A stretch of 64,000 nt of DNA from Streptomyces tateyamensis. GTDB taxonomy: Bacteria > Actinomycetota > Actinomycetes > Streptomycetales > Streptomycetaceae. A model generated the notes under the pieces. The model was given only the letters and a program-made list of their open reading frames with translations. It was not told where the DNA came from and did not search any database. This document shows positions 7,538 through 15,756 of the stretch, in pieces. Every line of letters begins with the position of its first letter. Position 1 is the first letter of the stretch. The stretch spans positions 62,001-126,000 of the forward strand of contig NZ_PYBW01000005.1 of the NCBI RefSeq assembly GCF_003205575.1, given 5' to 3'. The translations under genes were made by a program, and so were the position numbers.

Positions 7538-8401
7538 TCACCGCGGTTGCTGCTCGGCGATGACTGCCCAGTCGTCCGCCCCGCGGCCGTCGGCGATGGC
7601 CTGATCGAAGATAGCGCGCAGCAGTTCACCGATCGGAAGCGGTGTGTCCTGGTCGGTCGCTGCGTCGAGTGCGAGGTGGAGGTCCTTGCGGCCCAGGACG
7701 GTGGTGAATCCGGCCGGCTGGTAGCGCCGTTCAGCGATCATCGATCCGTAGCCGGTGTAGACGGGTCCCGGGAAGAGGGTTGAGGTCAGCAGCTCGACGA
7801 ACTGGCCGGCGTCGACACCGGCGCCTTCCGCGAGACCGACGGCCTCGCCCATCGACTGGATCGCGCAGGCGATCAGGTAGTTCCCGAGGATCTTCACGAT
7901 GTTGGCTTGCTCCGGACGGTCGCCGAGCCGCCAGGTCCGCGAGCCGATCACGTCGAAGAACGGCTGCACCCGATCGATCAGGCCGTCCTTGCCGGCCGCA
8001 AGGATGTTGAGTGCTCCGGCTTCGGCGACCGGAACCCGGCCGAAGACCGGTGCCGCGAGGTACGCGACACCGTGCTCCGCGTGCGCTGCGTCCGCCCGGC
8101 GAGCAAGGCCCGCGCTGACTGTCGCGAGGTTGACGTGAATGGTCCCGCCCGGGGTCTGCGTGAGAACGCCGGAGTCGAGGAACGTCTCGGCCACAGCCCT
8201 GTCGTCGGACAGCATCGAGAAGACCACCGGCGAGTGCATCGCCTCCGCGACCGAGGCGGCTCGACGGGCACCCGCGGCGACGAGTTCGTCCGCGGGCCTG
8301 TCGGAGCGGTTCCACACCACGACCTCGTGGCCTGCCTTCACGAGGTTGTGTGCGATGGGCCGCCCCATTGCTCCCAGACCGATGACCGCGATGCTGTCCA
8401 C
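7538..8401 (-). CDS. NAD(P)-dependent oxidoreductase (3-hydroxyisobutyrate dehydrogenase-like)
   Basis: A 287-residue beta-hydroxyacid dehydrogenase/imine-reductase-like enzyme. The N-terminal Rossmann motif is AVIGLGAMGRPIAHNL, followed by the cofactor-selecting region VVWNRSDR. The family Lys lies in IVKILGNYLI. The helical C-terminal half ends about residue 287. I prefer GTG at 8401, since GGAAGGA sits seven bases upstream; the ATG at 8419 overlaps that ribosome-binding site. It is divergent from a CGNR regulator and its promoter lies on two copies of the same palindrome, so it is probably repressed or activated by that protein. Substrate unknown. Confidence 0.85.
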   Translation of the reverse strand: MDSIAVIGLGAMGRPIAHNLVKAGHEVVVWNRSDRPADELVAAGARRAASVAEAMHSPVVFSMLSDDRAVAETFLDSGVLTQTPGGTIHVNLATVSAGLARRADAAHAEHGVAYLAAPVFGRVPVAEAGALNILAAGKDGLIDRVQPFFDVIGSRTWRLGDRPEQANIVKILGNYLIACAIQSMGEAVGLAEGAGVDAGQFVELLTSTLFPGPVYTGYGSMIAERRYQPAGFTTVLGRKDLHLALDAATDQDTPLPIGELLRAIFDQAIADGRGADDWAVIAEQQPR

Positions 8402-8415
8402 GTGGAGAATCCTTC

Positions 8416-8442
8416 CCATGAACCGTCTAAGACGGTTCATGG
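8416..8442. promoter_or_regulatory. Operator 1 of the CGNR module (27-bp palindrome)
   Basis: A perfect palindrome with 13-base arms around a single central A at 8429; the left arm reads CCATGAACCGTCT and the right AGACGGTTCATGG. It lies just upstream of the dehydrogenase ribosome-binding site. A second, imperfect copy sits 46 bp away. Location between a CGNR regulator and its divergent partner makes it the likely regulator binding site. Confidence 0.7.
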
Positions 8443-8463
8443 TGTCATAGGGTTACCATCCTG

Positions 8464-8486
8464 TCGAACCAGCTAAGACGGTTCGA
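8464..8486. promoter_or_regulatory. Operator 2 of the CGNR module (imperfect copy)
   Basis: The arms TCGAACCAGCT and AGACGGTTCGA flank a central A at 8475 and match with two mismatches in eleven. The AACC...GGTT skeleton is shared with the perfect copy at 8416-8442. It lies about 30 bp upstream of the CGNR gene start, suited to autoregulation. Confidence 0.6.
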
Positions 8487-8516
8487 AGGTGCTGTCGCTT
8501 GCTGTGGAGGCTGGGA

Positions 8517-9071
8517 ATGACCGGGGAAGTACGTCGTGCGTTCCGCATGGACAACGAGGTCCTGGCCTTCCGGTTCACTGCCACGGTCAGCGATCGGGCC
8601 AGTACGGCGCCGCGCGAGCGGCTGACCGACCCGGCCTGGCTGAAGATGTGGCTGCAGGCCACCGGGCTCGACGTCACGGACGTGTCGCCGCCTGATCTGA
8701 AGGACGCCGTCGAACTGCGTGAGGCCATCTACCGCGTCGGGTCAGCACTCGCCGCAGGCGAACCGGCCGACTCGAAGGATGTCCGCACCCTCAACCTGGT
8801 CGCCGCCGCCGGGCACGCCAAGGCCGCGCTCGAACACGGTCTCGCAGGATGGCACTTGACCGAGACCACGCCGGTCGGTGACGCGCTCGGGGTGCTGGCC
8901 ACGGAAGCCATCCGCATCCTCGGAGGCCCCGAGCGCAGCCGGATCAAGAACTGCGAAGGCCCAGGCTGCGCGGGACTCTTCCTCGACACCAGCCGCGGGG
9001 CCAACCGCCGTTGGTGCTCCATGAACACCTGCGGCAACAAGGTCAAGAAGTCCCGACTCGCCGAGAACTGA
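8517..9071 (+). CDS. CGNR zinc-finger (ABATE-domain) transcriptional regulator
   Basis: A 184-residue protein with an N-terminal ABATE-like ligand-sensing domain (about 12-140) and a C-terminal CGNR zinc finger. The four Cys ligands are visible: C146 and C151 in NCEGPGCAGLF, then C167 and C172 in RRWCSMNTCGNK, followed by basic KVKKSR. This family binds DNA through the zinc finger. ATG at 8517 is chosen because GGAGG lies six bases upstream. The palindromes between it and the dehydrogenase are its probable operators. The sensed ligand is unknown but may be a substrate of the neighbour. Confidence 0.88.
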   Translation: MTGEVRRAFRMDNEVLAFRFTATVSDRASTAPRERLTDPAWLKMWLQATGLDVTDVSPPDLKDAVELREAIYRVGSALAAGEPADSKDVRTLNLVAAAGHAKAALEHGLAGWHLTETTPVGDALGVLATEAIRILGGPERSRIKNCEGPGCAGLFLDTSRGANRRWCSMNTCGNKVKKSRLAEN

Positions 9072-9153
9072 CCCACCAGCCGGTAGGGTGCTGGGCGGCG
9101 CCACCCGCGTCTGCGGCCGGCGTTCCGCGCACGCCGGCCGGAGACGTCAGGGC

Positions 9154-10131
9154 TCACCACTCGTGCAGGCTGTCCCGCAGGGTGTCGCCGGCCAGCCTGA
9201 GCGCGAGGTTGTTGGCGGCGGTGTCGCGCAGGCTGTCCAGCATCATGAAGTCGTGGACCATTCCGAGGACTCGAACCGCCGTGACCGGGACGCCTGCCGT
9301 GCGGAGCTTGGCGGCGTAGGCCTCGCCCTCGTCGCGCAGCACGTCGGCCTCGTCGGTGATGACCAGGGTCGGGGGCATGGGTCTGAGCTGGTCCAGGGAG
9401 GCACGGAGCGGTGAGGCGTGGGGGTCGGCGCGCTGGGCGGGGTCGGCGGTGTACTGGTCCCAGAACCACTTCATGCCGTCGAGGGTGAGGTAGTAGCCCT
9501 CGGCGAACTGCTGGTAGGACTCGGTGTCGAAGCTGGCGTCGGTGACCGGGTAGAGCAGGACCTGGCACTTGAGGGTCAGTCCGCCGCGCTCGGCGTTCAT
9601 CATCGCGAAGACGGTGGACATGTTGCCGCCGACGGAGTCGCCGCAGACCGCCACGTGGGCGGGGTCGAGGTTCTTCTCGTGGCCGTGGTCCTTGAGCCAC
9701 TGGCCGACCGCGTAGTTCTGCTCGATCTGCGTGGGGTACTTGGCCTCCGGCGCCCGGGCGTAGACCGGGAAGACCACCGCGGCGTTCGCGCGCACCGCCA
9801 GCTCGCGTACGAGCCGGTCGTGGGCGCCCTCGTCCCCGAAGACCCAGCCGGCGCCGTGGATGTACATGATCACCGGTAGCACGCCGGTGGCACCTTCGGG
9901 GCGGATGATCAGGGTGCGGAGGGTGCCCCAGGTGCCGGCGTCGACCTCGGTCCACTCTTCGTCGACGGCGGGCTTGTCGACGCCCGCGCCGGTCTGCAGA
10001 CCGGCCAGCGTGTCGCGGCCCTCGGCCGGGGCGACCTCGTAGATGCGCGGGTGGGGATCGGAGGCCTGGGCCAGCTCGGTCGCCGCAGGCTCCAGCACGG
10101 GGGTGGACGACATGCGGGAGGACGTGGCCAT
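9154..10131 (-). CDS. Alpha/beta hydrolase (HSL-type esterase)
   Basis: A 325-residue hormone-sensitive-lipase-type esterase. The oxyanion motif is HGAGW (residues 92-96, a variant of HGGG), the nucleophile elbow is GDSVGG (164-169, Ser166), and the acid and base are likely in TDEADVLRDEG and VLGMVHDF. A helical cap precedes the HGAGW motif. ATG at 10131 has a strong GAGGAGG ribosome-binding site. The frame extends upstream in-frame to an ATG at 10317 inside the 58-bp palindrome, but that segment looks unconserved. Divergent from a MarR regulator, it is probably part of the same detoxification response as the MFS exporter. Confidence 0.87.
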   Translation of the reverse strand: MATSSRMSSTPVLEPAATELAQASDPHPRIYEVAPAEGRDTLAGLQTGAGVDKPAVDEEWTEVDAGTWGTLRTLIIRPEGATGVLPVIMYIHGAGWVFGDEGAHDRLVRELAVRANAAVVFPVYARAPEAKYPTQIEQNYAVGQWLKDHGHEKNLDPAHVAVCGDSVGGNMSTVFAMMNAERGGLTLKCQVLLYPVTDASFDTESYQQFAEGYYLTLDGMKWFWDQYTADPAQRADPHASPLRASLDQLRPMPPTLVITDEADVLRDEGEAYAAKLRTAGVPVTAVRVLGMVHDFMMLDSLRDTAANNLALRLAGDTLRDSLHEW

Positions 10132-10311
10132 AGGGGCCTCCTCGATGGGATGAACGCGGCGAGCCGTCGTGGCCACCGTCGGCACCATCCTCTTCACACG
10201 CCCTTGTCCGGCGCGTGCCGGACCGTCTGGCAGCTGAGCCACCCGGGTGAACCTTCCGCCCGGCAGCGCCCCCTGACGAGCAGTCCGAGGCCGGCCCTCA
10301 GCCTCAGACCG

Positions 10312-10369
10312 GGTCATGGCGGTATCGTAACAGCACTTATATAAGTGCTGTTACGATACCGCCATGACC
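10312..10369. promoter_or_regulatory. Perfect 58-bp palindrome, probable MarR operator/promoter
   Basis: Both arms are 29 bases and match without error; the centre falls between 10340 and 10341 and the core reads AGCACTTATATAAGTGCT. The plus-strand arm contains the MarR gene ATG (10364) and a TACGAT -10-like element seven bases before it, which fits a leaderless transcript. By symmetry the minus strand has the same TACGAT and an ATG at 10317. The core is the expected kind of site for MarR dimers. Confidence 0.75.
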
Positions 10370-10864
10370 ACCAACCAACCCCCGGACCCCACCCACCACA
10401 GCCGCTGGCGCCCCCTGCGTCTGCTCCAGGCGGCCATGGACGCCGATATCGGCCGGGTCTACCCCGAGCAGCCGATCGAGGGGCTCAAGCCCAGCTTCGT
10501 GATGGAGCTGCTCCGGCTGCACGCCTGCGGGCCGATGACCATCGCAAAACTGGCCGAGTCGGTCCAGCGCACGCACTCGGCGCTCAGTCAGAAGGTGGCC
10601 GCGATGCGGGCGGCCGGGTGGGTGCAGACCGTCGTGGGCGAGGATGCGCGGACCAAGAGGGTGGCGCTCACCGACAAGGGCCGCGACGTGGTGGGCCGGC
10701 TCGCGGCGGAGTGGCGGGCCACCGAGGCTGCGCTAGCCGAACTGGAGGCGGAGATTCCGTACCCGCTCTCCCAGGTCGTCACCGACATCGAGTGTGCGCT
10801 CGAGCGCCGCAGTTTCCACGACCGGATCGCCGAGAAGCTGGCGAAGGATCCCGCATGGGGCTGA
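10364..10864 (+). CDS. MarR-family transcriptional regulator
   Basis: A 166-residue MarR-family protein. Helices for dimerisation flank a winged helix-turn-helix with GPMTIAKLAESVQRTHSALS then QKVAAMRAAGWV as DNA-binding helices and EDARTKRVALTDKG as the wing. The start lies inside the 58-bp palindrome with no Shine-Dalgarno but a TACGAT element at leaderless spacing. It overlaps the following MFS gene by 10 bp. It most likely represses itself, the exporter and the divergent esterase; the ligand is unknown. Confidence 0.9.
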   Translation: MTTNQPPDPTHHSRWRPLRLLQAAMDADIGRVYPEQPIEGLKPSFVMELLRLHACGPMTIAKLAESVQRTHSALSQKVAAMRAAGWVQTVVGEDARTKRVALTDKGRDVVGRLAAEWRATEAALAELEAEIPYPLSQVVTDIECALERRSFHDRIAEKLAKDPAWG

Positions 10865-12126
10865 AGCACACGCTGATCGACGTGACGCCGTTACGGTCGT
10901 CGCCACCCTTCCGCCGGCTGTGGGTCGGGCAGACGCTGTCCGGCTTCGGCAGTCAACTGACCCTGGTCGCGGTCATGTTCCAGGTCTGGCAGCTGACCCG
11001 CAGCCCGGTCTGGACGGGTGCCGTCGGACTGGCCCAGGCGGTTCCGCTGGTCGCACTCGGGCTGTTCGCCGGCTCGCTCGTCGACCGGGTGGACCGCCGG
11101 AGGTTCTACCTGGTCACCATCGGCGGGCAGGCCGGGTGTTCGCTGCTGCTCGCGCTCCAGGGGTTCCTCGGGCACGCTCCGGCCGTCGCGGTCCTGGGGC
11201 TGGTGGCCCTCCAGTCCTGTTTCGGCGCCGGCAGCGGGCCCGCCTCGCGCACCTTCCTTCCACACCTGCTGCCCGAGCGCCAACTGGCGGCGGGCCTGGC
11301 CCTGCGGCGGATCGCGTTCCAGGGCGCGATGCTGCTCGGCCCTGCCCTGAGCGGCCTGCTGGTGGGCGGGCTTGGCGTCGGTGCCTGCTACCTGATCGAC
11401 GCCCTGACCTTCCTCGCCGCGCTCCACGCCGCGTACGGCCTGCCGCAGCCGGCCCCCGTGGACGAGCCCGCCCAGGCGGCCCGCCCCGGCCTGCGCGGCG
11501 TGCTGGACGGCCTGGCCTTCCTGACCCGCACGCCCGTCATCCGCGGGGCCCTGCTCACCGACCTCGCCACCACGCTGCTGTCGATGCCCGTCAGCCTGTT
11601 CCCCTCGATCAACGCCGAGCGGTTCGGCGGCAGCCCCCGCACCCTGGGGCTGTTCCTCACGGCCATCGCGGTCGGCGGCGTGGCGGCGTCACTCTTCTCG
11701 GGGACCTTCACCCGGCTCCCCCGCACCGGCCTGGCCATGATCGGCGGGTCCGCCACCTGGGGCGCGGCGCTGGCCCTGTTCGGCTTCGCGCGCAACCCGT
11801 GGGCCGGCCTGGCCTGCCTCGCCGTGGCCGGCGCGGCCGACACCGTCTCCGTCGTCTCCCGGAGCACCGTCGTCCAACTGCACACCCCGCGCGAGCTGCT
11901 CGGCCGGGTCAGCGCTGCCGAACAGATCGTCGGACAAGCCGGACCCGACCTCGGCAACCTGCGCGGCGGCCTCGTCGCGAGTGCTACCTCGGGCACAACG
12001 GCCCTGGTCAGCGGCGGACTGCTCTGCCTCGGCGCCGTCGCGGTGGTGGCCGCCACGACGGCAGGTCTGCGCAGTCCCGCCACCACACCCATGCTCAGCC
12101 GCCCTGCGGCGCAGAGCACTCCGTGA
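10855..12126 (+). CDS. MFS transporter (exporter-like)
   Basis: A 423-residue major facilitator with about 12 hydrophobic segments. The loop 2-3 motif appears as GSLVDRVDRRRFYL, and the first helix region is PPFRRLWVGQTLSGFG, typical of the enterobactin-exporter/MFS_3-like group that pumps drugs or siderophores. ATG at 10855 lies in the 3' end of the MarR gene, so the two are coupled. Regulation by the upstream MarR protein is very likely. The substrate cannot be read from sequence; chemically it may be related to what the divergent esterase hydrolyses. Confidence 0.88.
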   Translation: MGLKHTLIDVTPLRSSPPFRRLWVGQTLSGFGSQLTLVAVMFQVWQLTRSPVWTGAVGLAQAVPLVALGLFAGSLVDRVDRRRFYLVTIGGQAGCSLLLALQGFLGHAPAVAVLGLVALQSCFGAGSGPASRTFLPHLLPERQLAAGLALRRIAFQGAMLLGPALSGLLVGGLGVGACYLIDALTFLAALHAAYGLPQPAPVDEPAQAARPGLRGVLDGLAFLTRTPVIRGALLTDLATTLLSMPVSLFPSINAERFGGSPRTLGLFLTAIAVGGVAASLFSGTFTRLPRTGLAMIGGSATWGAALALFGFARNPWAGLACLAVAGAADTVSVVSRSTVVQLHTPRELLGRVSAAEQIVGQAGPDLGNLRGGLVASATSGTTALVSGGLLCLGAVAVVAATTAGLRSPATTPMLSRPAAQSTP

Positions 12127-12234
12127 CCTGGTCCTCCGTCAGGTAGTCGCACGCCCGCTCCCGGCGGCGATCACGACCCACCGGACACCACACGTCCTCC
12201 CAGACGAATCGCCGGACTCACCGGCCTCCCCTCG

Positions 12235-13488
12235 CTACACCGGCCGCTCGTCCACCACCTGCTGCAACTTGCCGGTGCGCGGGTTGGTGACCAACTCGGC
12301 GCGCGGGACCCACTCCACCCGCAGCGGGTGGATCCGACCGGCCTCGGCCTCCTCCCGGTAGAGCGGCCGGGCGGCGTACACCGCGGCGACCAGCTCCTCG
12401 GCCAGGTCGGCGGGCGGCCGCTCGACGCAGCCCAGCCGCAGGACCAGGCCGTCCCGGTTCTCCCAGCGGCGCTGGACCAGTTGGATGCCGGAGATGTGCT
12501 GTCCGGGGTCGGCGGCGACCAGCACCCCACGGGTGTCCTCCACCCCCATGGTGACGGTCCCGACCCGGGCGCCCTCGATCGAGCGGCCGACCAGACGGAA
12601 CCGGCGCAGTTCGCCGTCCACCCACTCGGCCCGGTCACCGGCCGGGTAGCGCAGGATCGGCATCAGGGTGCGGAACAGGTTGGTGACCAGCAGGCGGCCC
12701 GGGACCCCGGGCGTGGTGATCGGCTCGCCGGTCAGGTCGTCGACGATCTCCACCACGGTGCGGTTGGCGAAGGCCTCGTGCACCCGCACGTCGTCGCCCG
12801 GCACCGGGCCGGCGACCAGGCCCGCGTCGACCGAGGCGTAACCGGCCGAGGAGATGGCGGCCTTGGGGAAGGCCCGGGTCAGGATCGGGCGCAGGTCGGC
12901 GAAGAGGATGTCGCCGGCGAACAGCAGCAGTTCCACCGACTCGGCCACCTGCCCGTGCTGGAGCAGGTGTTCGGCGACCGCGCTGAGCCGCATCGGCTCG
13001 CCGGCCAGTACGTGCACGCCGAAGTTGTGGATCAGGTCGACCACGAACGCGTCCGGGGCGGAGCCGGCCACGGGCAACCGGACGTTCTCCACCGGGGCGG
13101 CGTGCAGCGCGTGTTCGATGTAGAGGAAGCTGCTGTAGAGCTCCCCGGCCCAGAACAGGTTGGCGACCCGGTGCCCGGGCCGCAGCCCGGCCTGCACCAG
13201 GCCGGCGCCGAATGCGGTGACGGAGTCGGCGTGTTCGCTGCGGGTCCAGGGCGAGACCTTCGGCCTGCCGGTGGTGCCGCCGGTCGTGTAGACCCCGGCG
13301 TCGCTCAGCGGGCCGGTGAGCAGCTGGTTGTCCGGCCAGGTGTTGGCGGCCCAGAAGGCCTTCTGGTCGATGATGGGCAGTTGGGTCAGGTGGGTCACGG
13401 TCGCGGGCACGTCGCGGTAGAGCTCGGCGTAGAACGGCGAGTTGCGCCGGGCGTGGTCCACCAGGTCCTGCAGTGGCTTCGCGGGCAA
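12235..13488 (-). CDS. PaaK-like adenylate-forming enzyme (ligase A)
   Basis: A 417-residue adenylate-forming enzyme related to phenylacetate-CoA ligase (PaaK). The N-terminus (LVDHARRNSPFYAELYRDVP) is typical of PaaK proteins, the phosphate-binding loop is TTGGTTGRPK (68-77), and the C-terminal subdomain ends with RTGKLQQV, including a probable catalytic Lys. It activates a carboxylic acid as the acyl-AMP; whether it then makes a thioester or an amide is not visible. It is the last gene of a five-gene minus-strand cluster and is separated from the SDR gene by a 14-bp tandem repeat. A second such enzyme is encoded in the same cluster. Confidence 0.85.
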   Translation of the reverse strand: MPAKPLQDLVDHARRNSPFYAELYRDVPATVTHLTQLPIIDQKAFWAANTWPDNQLLTGPLSDAGVYTTGGTTGRPKVSPWTRSEHADSVTAFGAGLVQAGLRPGHRVANLFWAGELYSSFLYIEHALHAAPVENVRLPVAGSAPDAFVVDLIHNFGVHVLAGEPMRLSAVAEHLLQHGQVAESVELLLFAGDILFADLRPILTRAFPKAAISSAGYASVDAGLVAGPVPGDDVRVHEAFANRTVVEIVDDLTGEPITTPGVPGRLLVTNLFRTLMPILRYPAGDRAEWVDGELRRFRLVGRSIEGARVGTVTMGVEDTRGVLVAADPGQHISGIQLVQRRWENRDGLVLRLGCVERPPADLAEELVAAVYAARPLYREEAEAGRIHPLRVEWVPRAELVTNPRTGKLQQVVDERPV

Positions 13489-13514
13489 GAGGGTCTCCGA
13501 GTAGGTCGGTGGGT

Positions 13515-13654
13515 CAGTCCTGGGCGCTCGGTACAGGGCGCTCGGTCCTGAGTGCTCGGTCCAGGGCGCTCAGTTCAGGGCGCTCAGTTCAGGGCGCTCA
13601 GTTCAGGGCGCTCAGTTCAGGGCGCTCAGTCCAGGGCGCTCAGTCCAGGGCGCT
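13515..13654. repeat. Ten-unit 14-bp tandem repeat
   Basis: Ten consecutive 14-base units of the form CAGTTCAGGGCGCT. Four central units (13571-13626) are identical; the left units are diverged. The right end overlaps the last codons and stop of the SDR gene, so each unit on the minus strand carries a copy of the SDR terminal codons and TGA. Because 14 is not a multiple of three, stops occur in all frames. It fills most of the 151-bp gap before ligase A. Confidence 0.9.
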
Positions 13655-14488
13655 GGGCGGTCGGCCGAGCCAGCCGCGGGCGAGGCCCTGCACCGTGGCG
13701 CCGTCCGGGTCGGCGAGTTTGTGCGCGAGGTACTCGGCGGCCCACGGGCCGGTCGGCACCCGGAAGGCGGGGCGTTCGGCGCGCAGCGTGGCCAGCACCA
13801 CCTCGGCCACCTGGCGGGCGGGCTGGCCGGCCGACTCCCAGCCCTGGCCGGTCACCCACTCCAGGTAGCCGGCGTAGGTGTCCGCGTAGGGGCCGGAAGC
13901 GGCTTGCAGGGTCTGCCGGTTGACGTCGGGGAAGTAGCCGAACCGGGTGTCCGGCACGAAGCCGGGCACCACGATGGAGACCCGCACGCCGTGCGCCTCG
14001 GCCACCGGCGCCAGGCTCTCCAGGAACCCCTCGACGGCGAACTTGGCTGCGCAGTAAGCCTCGTTGAACGGCTGCCCGACCACCCCGTGCACGCTGCCGA
14101 CGGTGACCAGCCGCCCCCGGGCGGCCCGCAGCAGCGGCATCGCCAGCCGGCTGACGGCGACCACCCCGAAGAAGTTGACCTCCAGGTTGGCACGCAGCGC
14201 GGCCATGGTGGACATCTCCATGGTCGGATCGGAGTTGGCCACCCCGGCGTTGTTGACCAGCGCGTCCAGCCCGCCGTAGTCGCCCACCACGCCGGCCAGG
14301 CAGCGGGCCGCCGAGGCCTCGTCCGTCACGTCCAACTGCCTGACGTCAACCGGTAGTTCGCGCAGCTCCTCGGCGCGGTCCGGGTCGCGGACGGTGGCCA
14401 CCACCTGCCATCCGTCGCGGGCGGCCGCGGCGGCGGTGGCCAGCCCGATCCCGGTGGAGCAGCCGGTGACCAGCACGGTGCGGCTCAC
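13640..14488 (-). CDS. Short-chain dehydrogenase/reductase
   Basis: A 282-residue classical SDR with an intact active site: TGCSTGIG (8-15) for cofactor, NNAG (79-82), catalytic Ser132 in VGSVHG, and Tyr145/Lys149 in EAYCAAK. It should oxidise or reduce an alcohol/ketone with NAD(P)H. The GTG start overlaps the stop of the MFS gene (GTGA). The last residues and stop fall in the first unit of a 14-bp tandem repeat. In the cluster it probably tailors the acid activated by one of the ligases or the ligated product. Confidence 0.9.
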   Translation of the reverse strand: MSRTVLVTGCSTGIGLATAAAAARDGWQVVATVRDPDRAEELRELPVDVRQLDVTDEASAARCLAGVVGDYGGLDALVNNAGVANSDPTMEMSTMAALRANLEVNFFGVVAVSRLAMPLLRAARGRLVTVGSVHGVVGQPFNEAYCAAKFAVEGFLESLAPVAEAHGVRVSIVVPGFVPDTRFGYFPDVNRQTLQAASGPYADTYAGYLEWVTGQGWESAGQPARQVAEVVLATLRAERPAFRVPTGPWAAEYLAHKLADPDGATVQGLARGWLGRPPSALD

Positions 14489-15756
14489 GTCTGCACCAGC
14501 ACCGGGTCGCCGGCGGGGTCGGCCGCCGCGTCCAGCAGCGGCTGGATCCGCACCGCCGACAGGAACGAGCAGGCGGCCAGCAGGGTGCCGCCGACCATCG
14601 TCACCCGCGCCGCGTCCAGCGCGCCGAGCGGGTGGCTGAGCAGTGAGACCGCGAGTCCGCCGACCAGCGCGGCCAGCGGGATGACGCCCCAGGTGAAGGT
14701 GCGGTAGGCCGCGTGCATCGCACCCTGGTGCTGGGCCGGCATCCGCAGCTGCCGGGTGGGCGCGCTGCACACGTTGATGCAGGACATGAAGAAGCCGTAG
14801 CAGCCCATGGTGACCGCGATGACCGGCCCGGCGGGCAGTGCGGGCGCGGCCAGCACGCCCAGACCCACCAGGCAGTGCAGCAGCAGGGCCCAGGCGAAGG
14901 CCCGGCCCAGGCCGAACCGGGCGCTGAGCCGGGGCGCCACCAGGGCGCCCAGCAGCGCGCCCAGCGCCGCCACCGACATGGCCGCGCCGTACCCGGCGAC
15001 CGACATGCCCAGTCCCCGGTAGGCCAGTAGCGGCAGCACGGTGACGAAGATCGGCCCGCCGCTGTTCAGCGTGACGGCGGCCAGCACCACCCGGCGCAGC
15101 ACCGGGTCCTGCCAGTTGAGGCGGAAGCCCAGGGTGAGCCGCTGCCAGACCGAGCCCTCGACCACGGTCCGCTCGCCCCACGGGCGCATCGCGCGGAAGC
15201 AGGCGGCGGAGACCAGGTAGCTGGCCGCGTCGACCAGCAGCGCGGCCGCCCCGAACACGGTGTACAGGCCGGCCGCGATCGACGGCCCGGCGACCTCGGA
15301 GACCGAGCCGCTGCCCTCCAGCCGGGAGTAGGCGCCGACCAGTTGCTCCTCCTCGACGACGGCCGGCACCGCGACCAGGTAGCCGACGTTGAAGAAGATG
15401 GTGGCGCCGCTGATCACCGCGACGCAGCAGAACAGCAGCGGGGTGGACAGGAAGTGCTGCCAGCGGGCGATCGGGATGACGGCGACGGCCACCAGCCGGA
15501 TCAGGTCGCAGGCCAGCATGGTGGCCCGCTTGTCCCAGCGGTCCACCAGCACCCCGGCGATCGGCCCGAGCAGCGGGATGCCCAGGTACTGGGCCATCGA
15601 GACGATGCCGACCTGGAGGGCACTGGCGTGCAGCACGAAGATCATCAGGGTCGGGACGACGAAGACGGTGATCCGGTCGCCGACCAGGCTGACGGTCTGT
15701 CCGCCCCAGAAGAAGTTGAATCCGCGGCCCATTCCCAGACGGTTCCGACGTGCCAT
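14485..15756 (-). CDS. MFS transporter of the ligase cluster
   Basis: A 423-residue major facilitator with about 12 hydrophobic segments. The loop motif is AGVLVDRWDKRATM and the N-terminus FNFFWGGQTVSLVGDRI is typical of MFS_3-like exporters. ATG overlaps the stop of ligase B (ATGA) and its own stop overlaps the SDR start. It is likely to export the product of the cluster and give self-protection; this is inferred from context. Confidence 0.88.
   Translation of the reverse strand: MARRNRLGMGRGFNFFWGGQTVSLVGDRITVFVVPTLMIFVLHASALQVGIVSMAQYLGIPLLGPIAGVLVDRWDKRATMLACDLIRLVAVAVIPIARWQHFLSTPLLFCCVAVISGATIFFNVGYLVAVPAVVEEEQLVGAYSRLEGSGSVSEVAGPSIAAGLYTVFGAAALLVDAASYLVSAACFRAMRPWGERTVVEGSVWQRLTLGFRLNWQDPVLRRVVLAAVTLNSGGPIFVTVLPLLAYRGLGMSVAGYGAAMSVAALGALLGALVAPRLSARFGLGRAFAWALLLHCLVGLGVLAAPALPAGPVIAVTMGCYGFFMSCINVCSAPTRQLRMPAQHQGAMHAAYRTFTWGVIPLAALVGGLAVSLLSHPLGALDAARVTMVGGTLLAACSFLSAVRIQPLLDAAADPAGDPVLVQT

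Noticed and set aside
13515..13654. CRISPR array
   Set aside because: The 14-bp units are directly contiguous with no spacers, and there are no cas genes.
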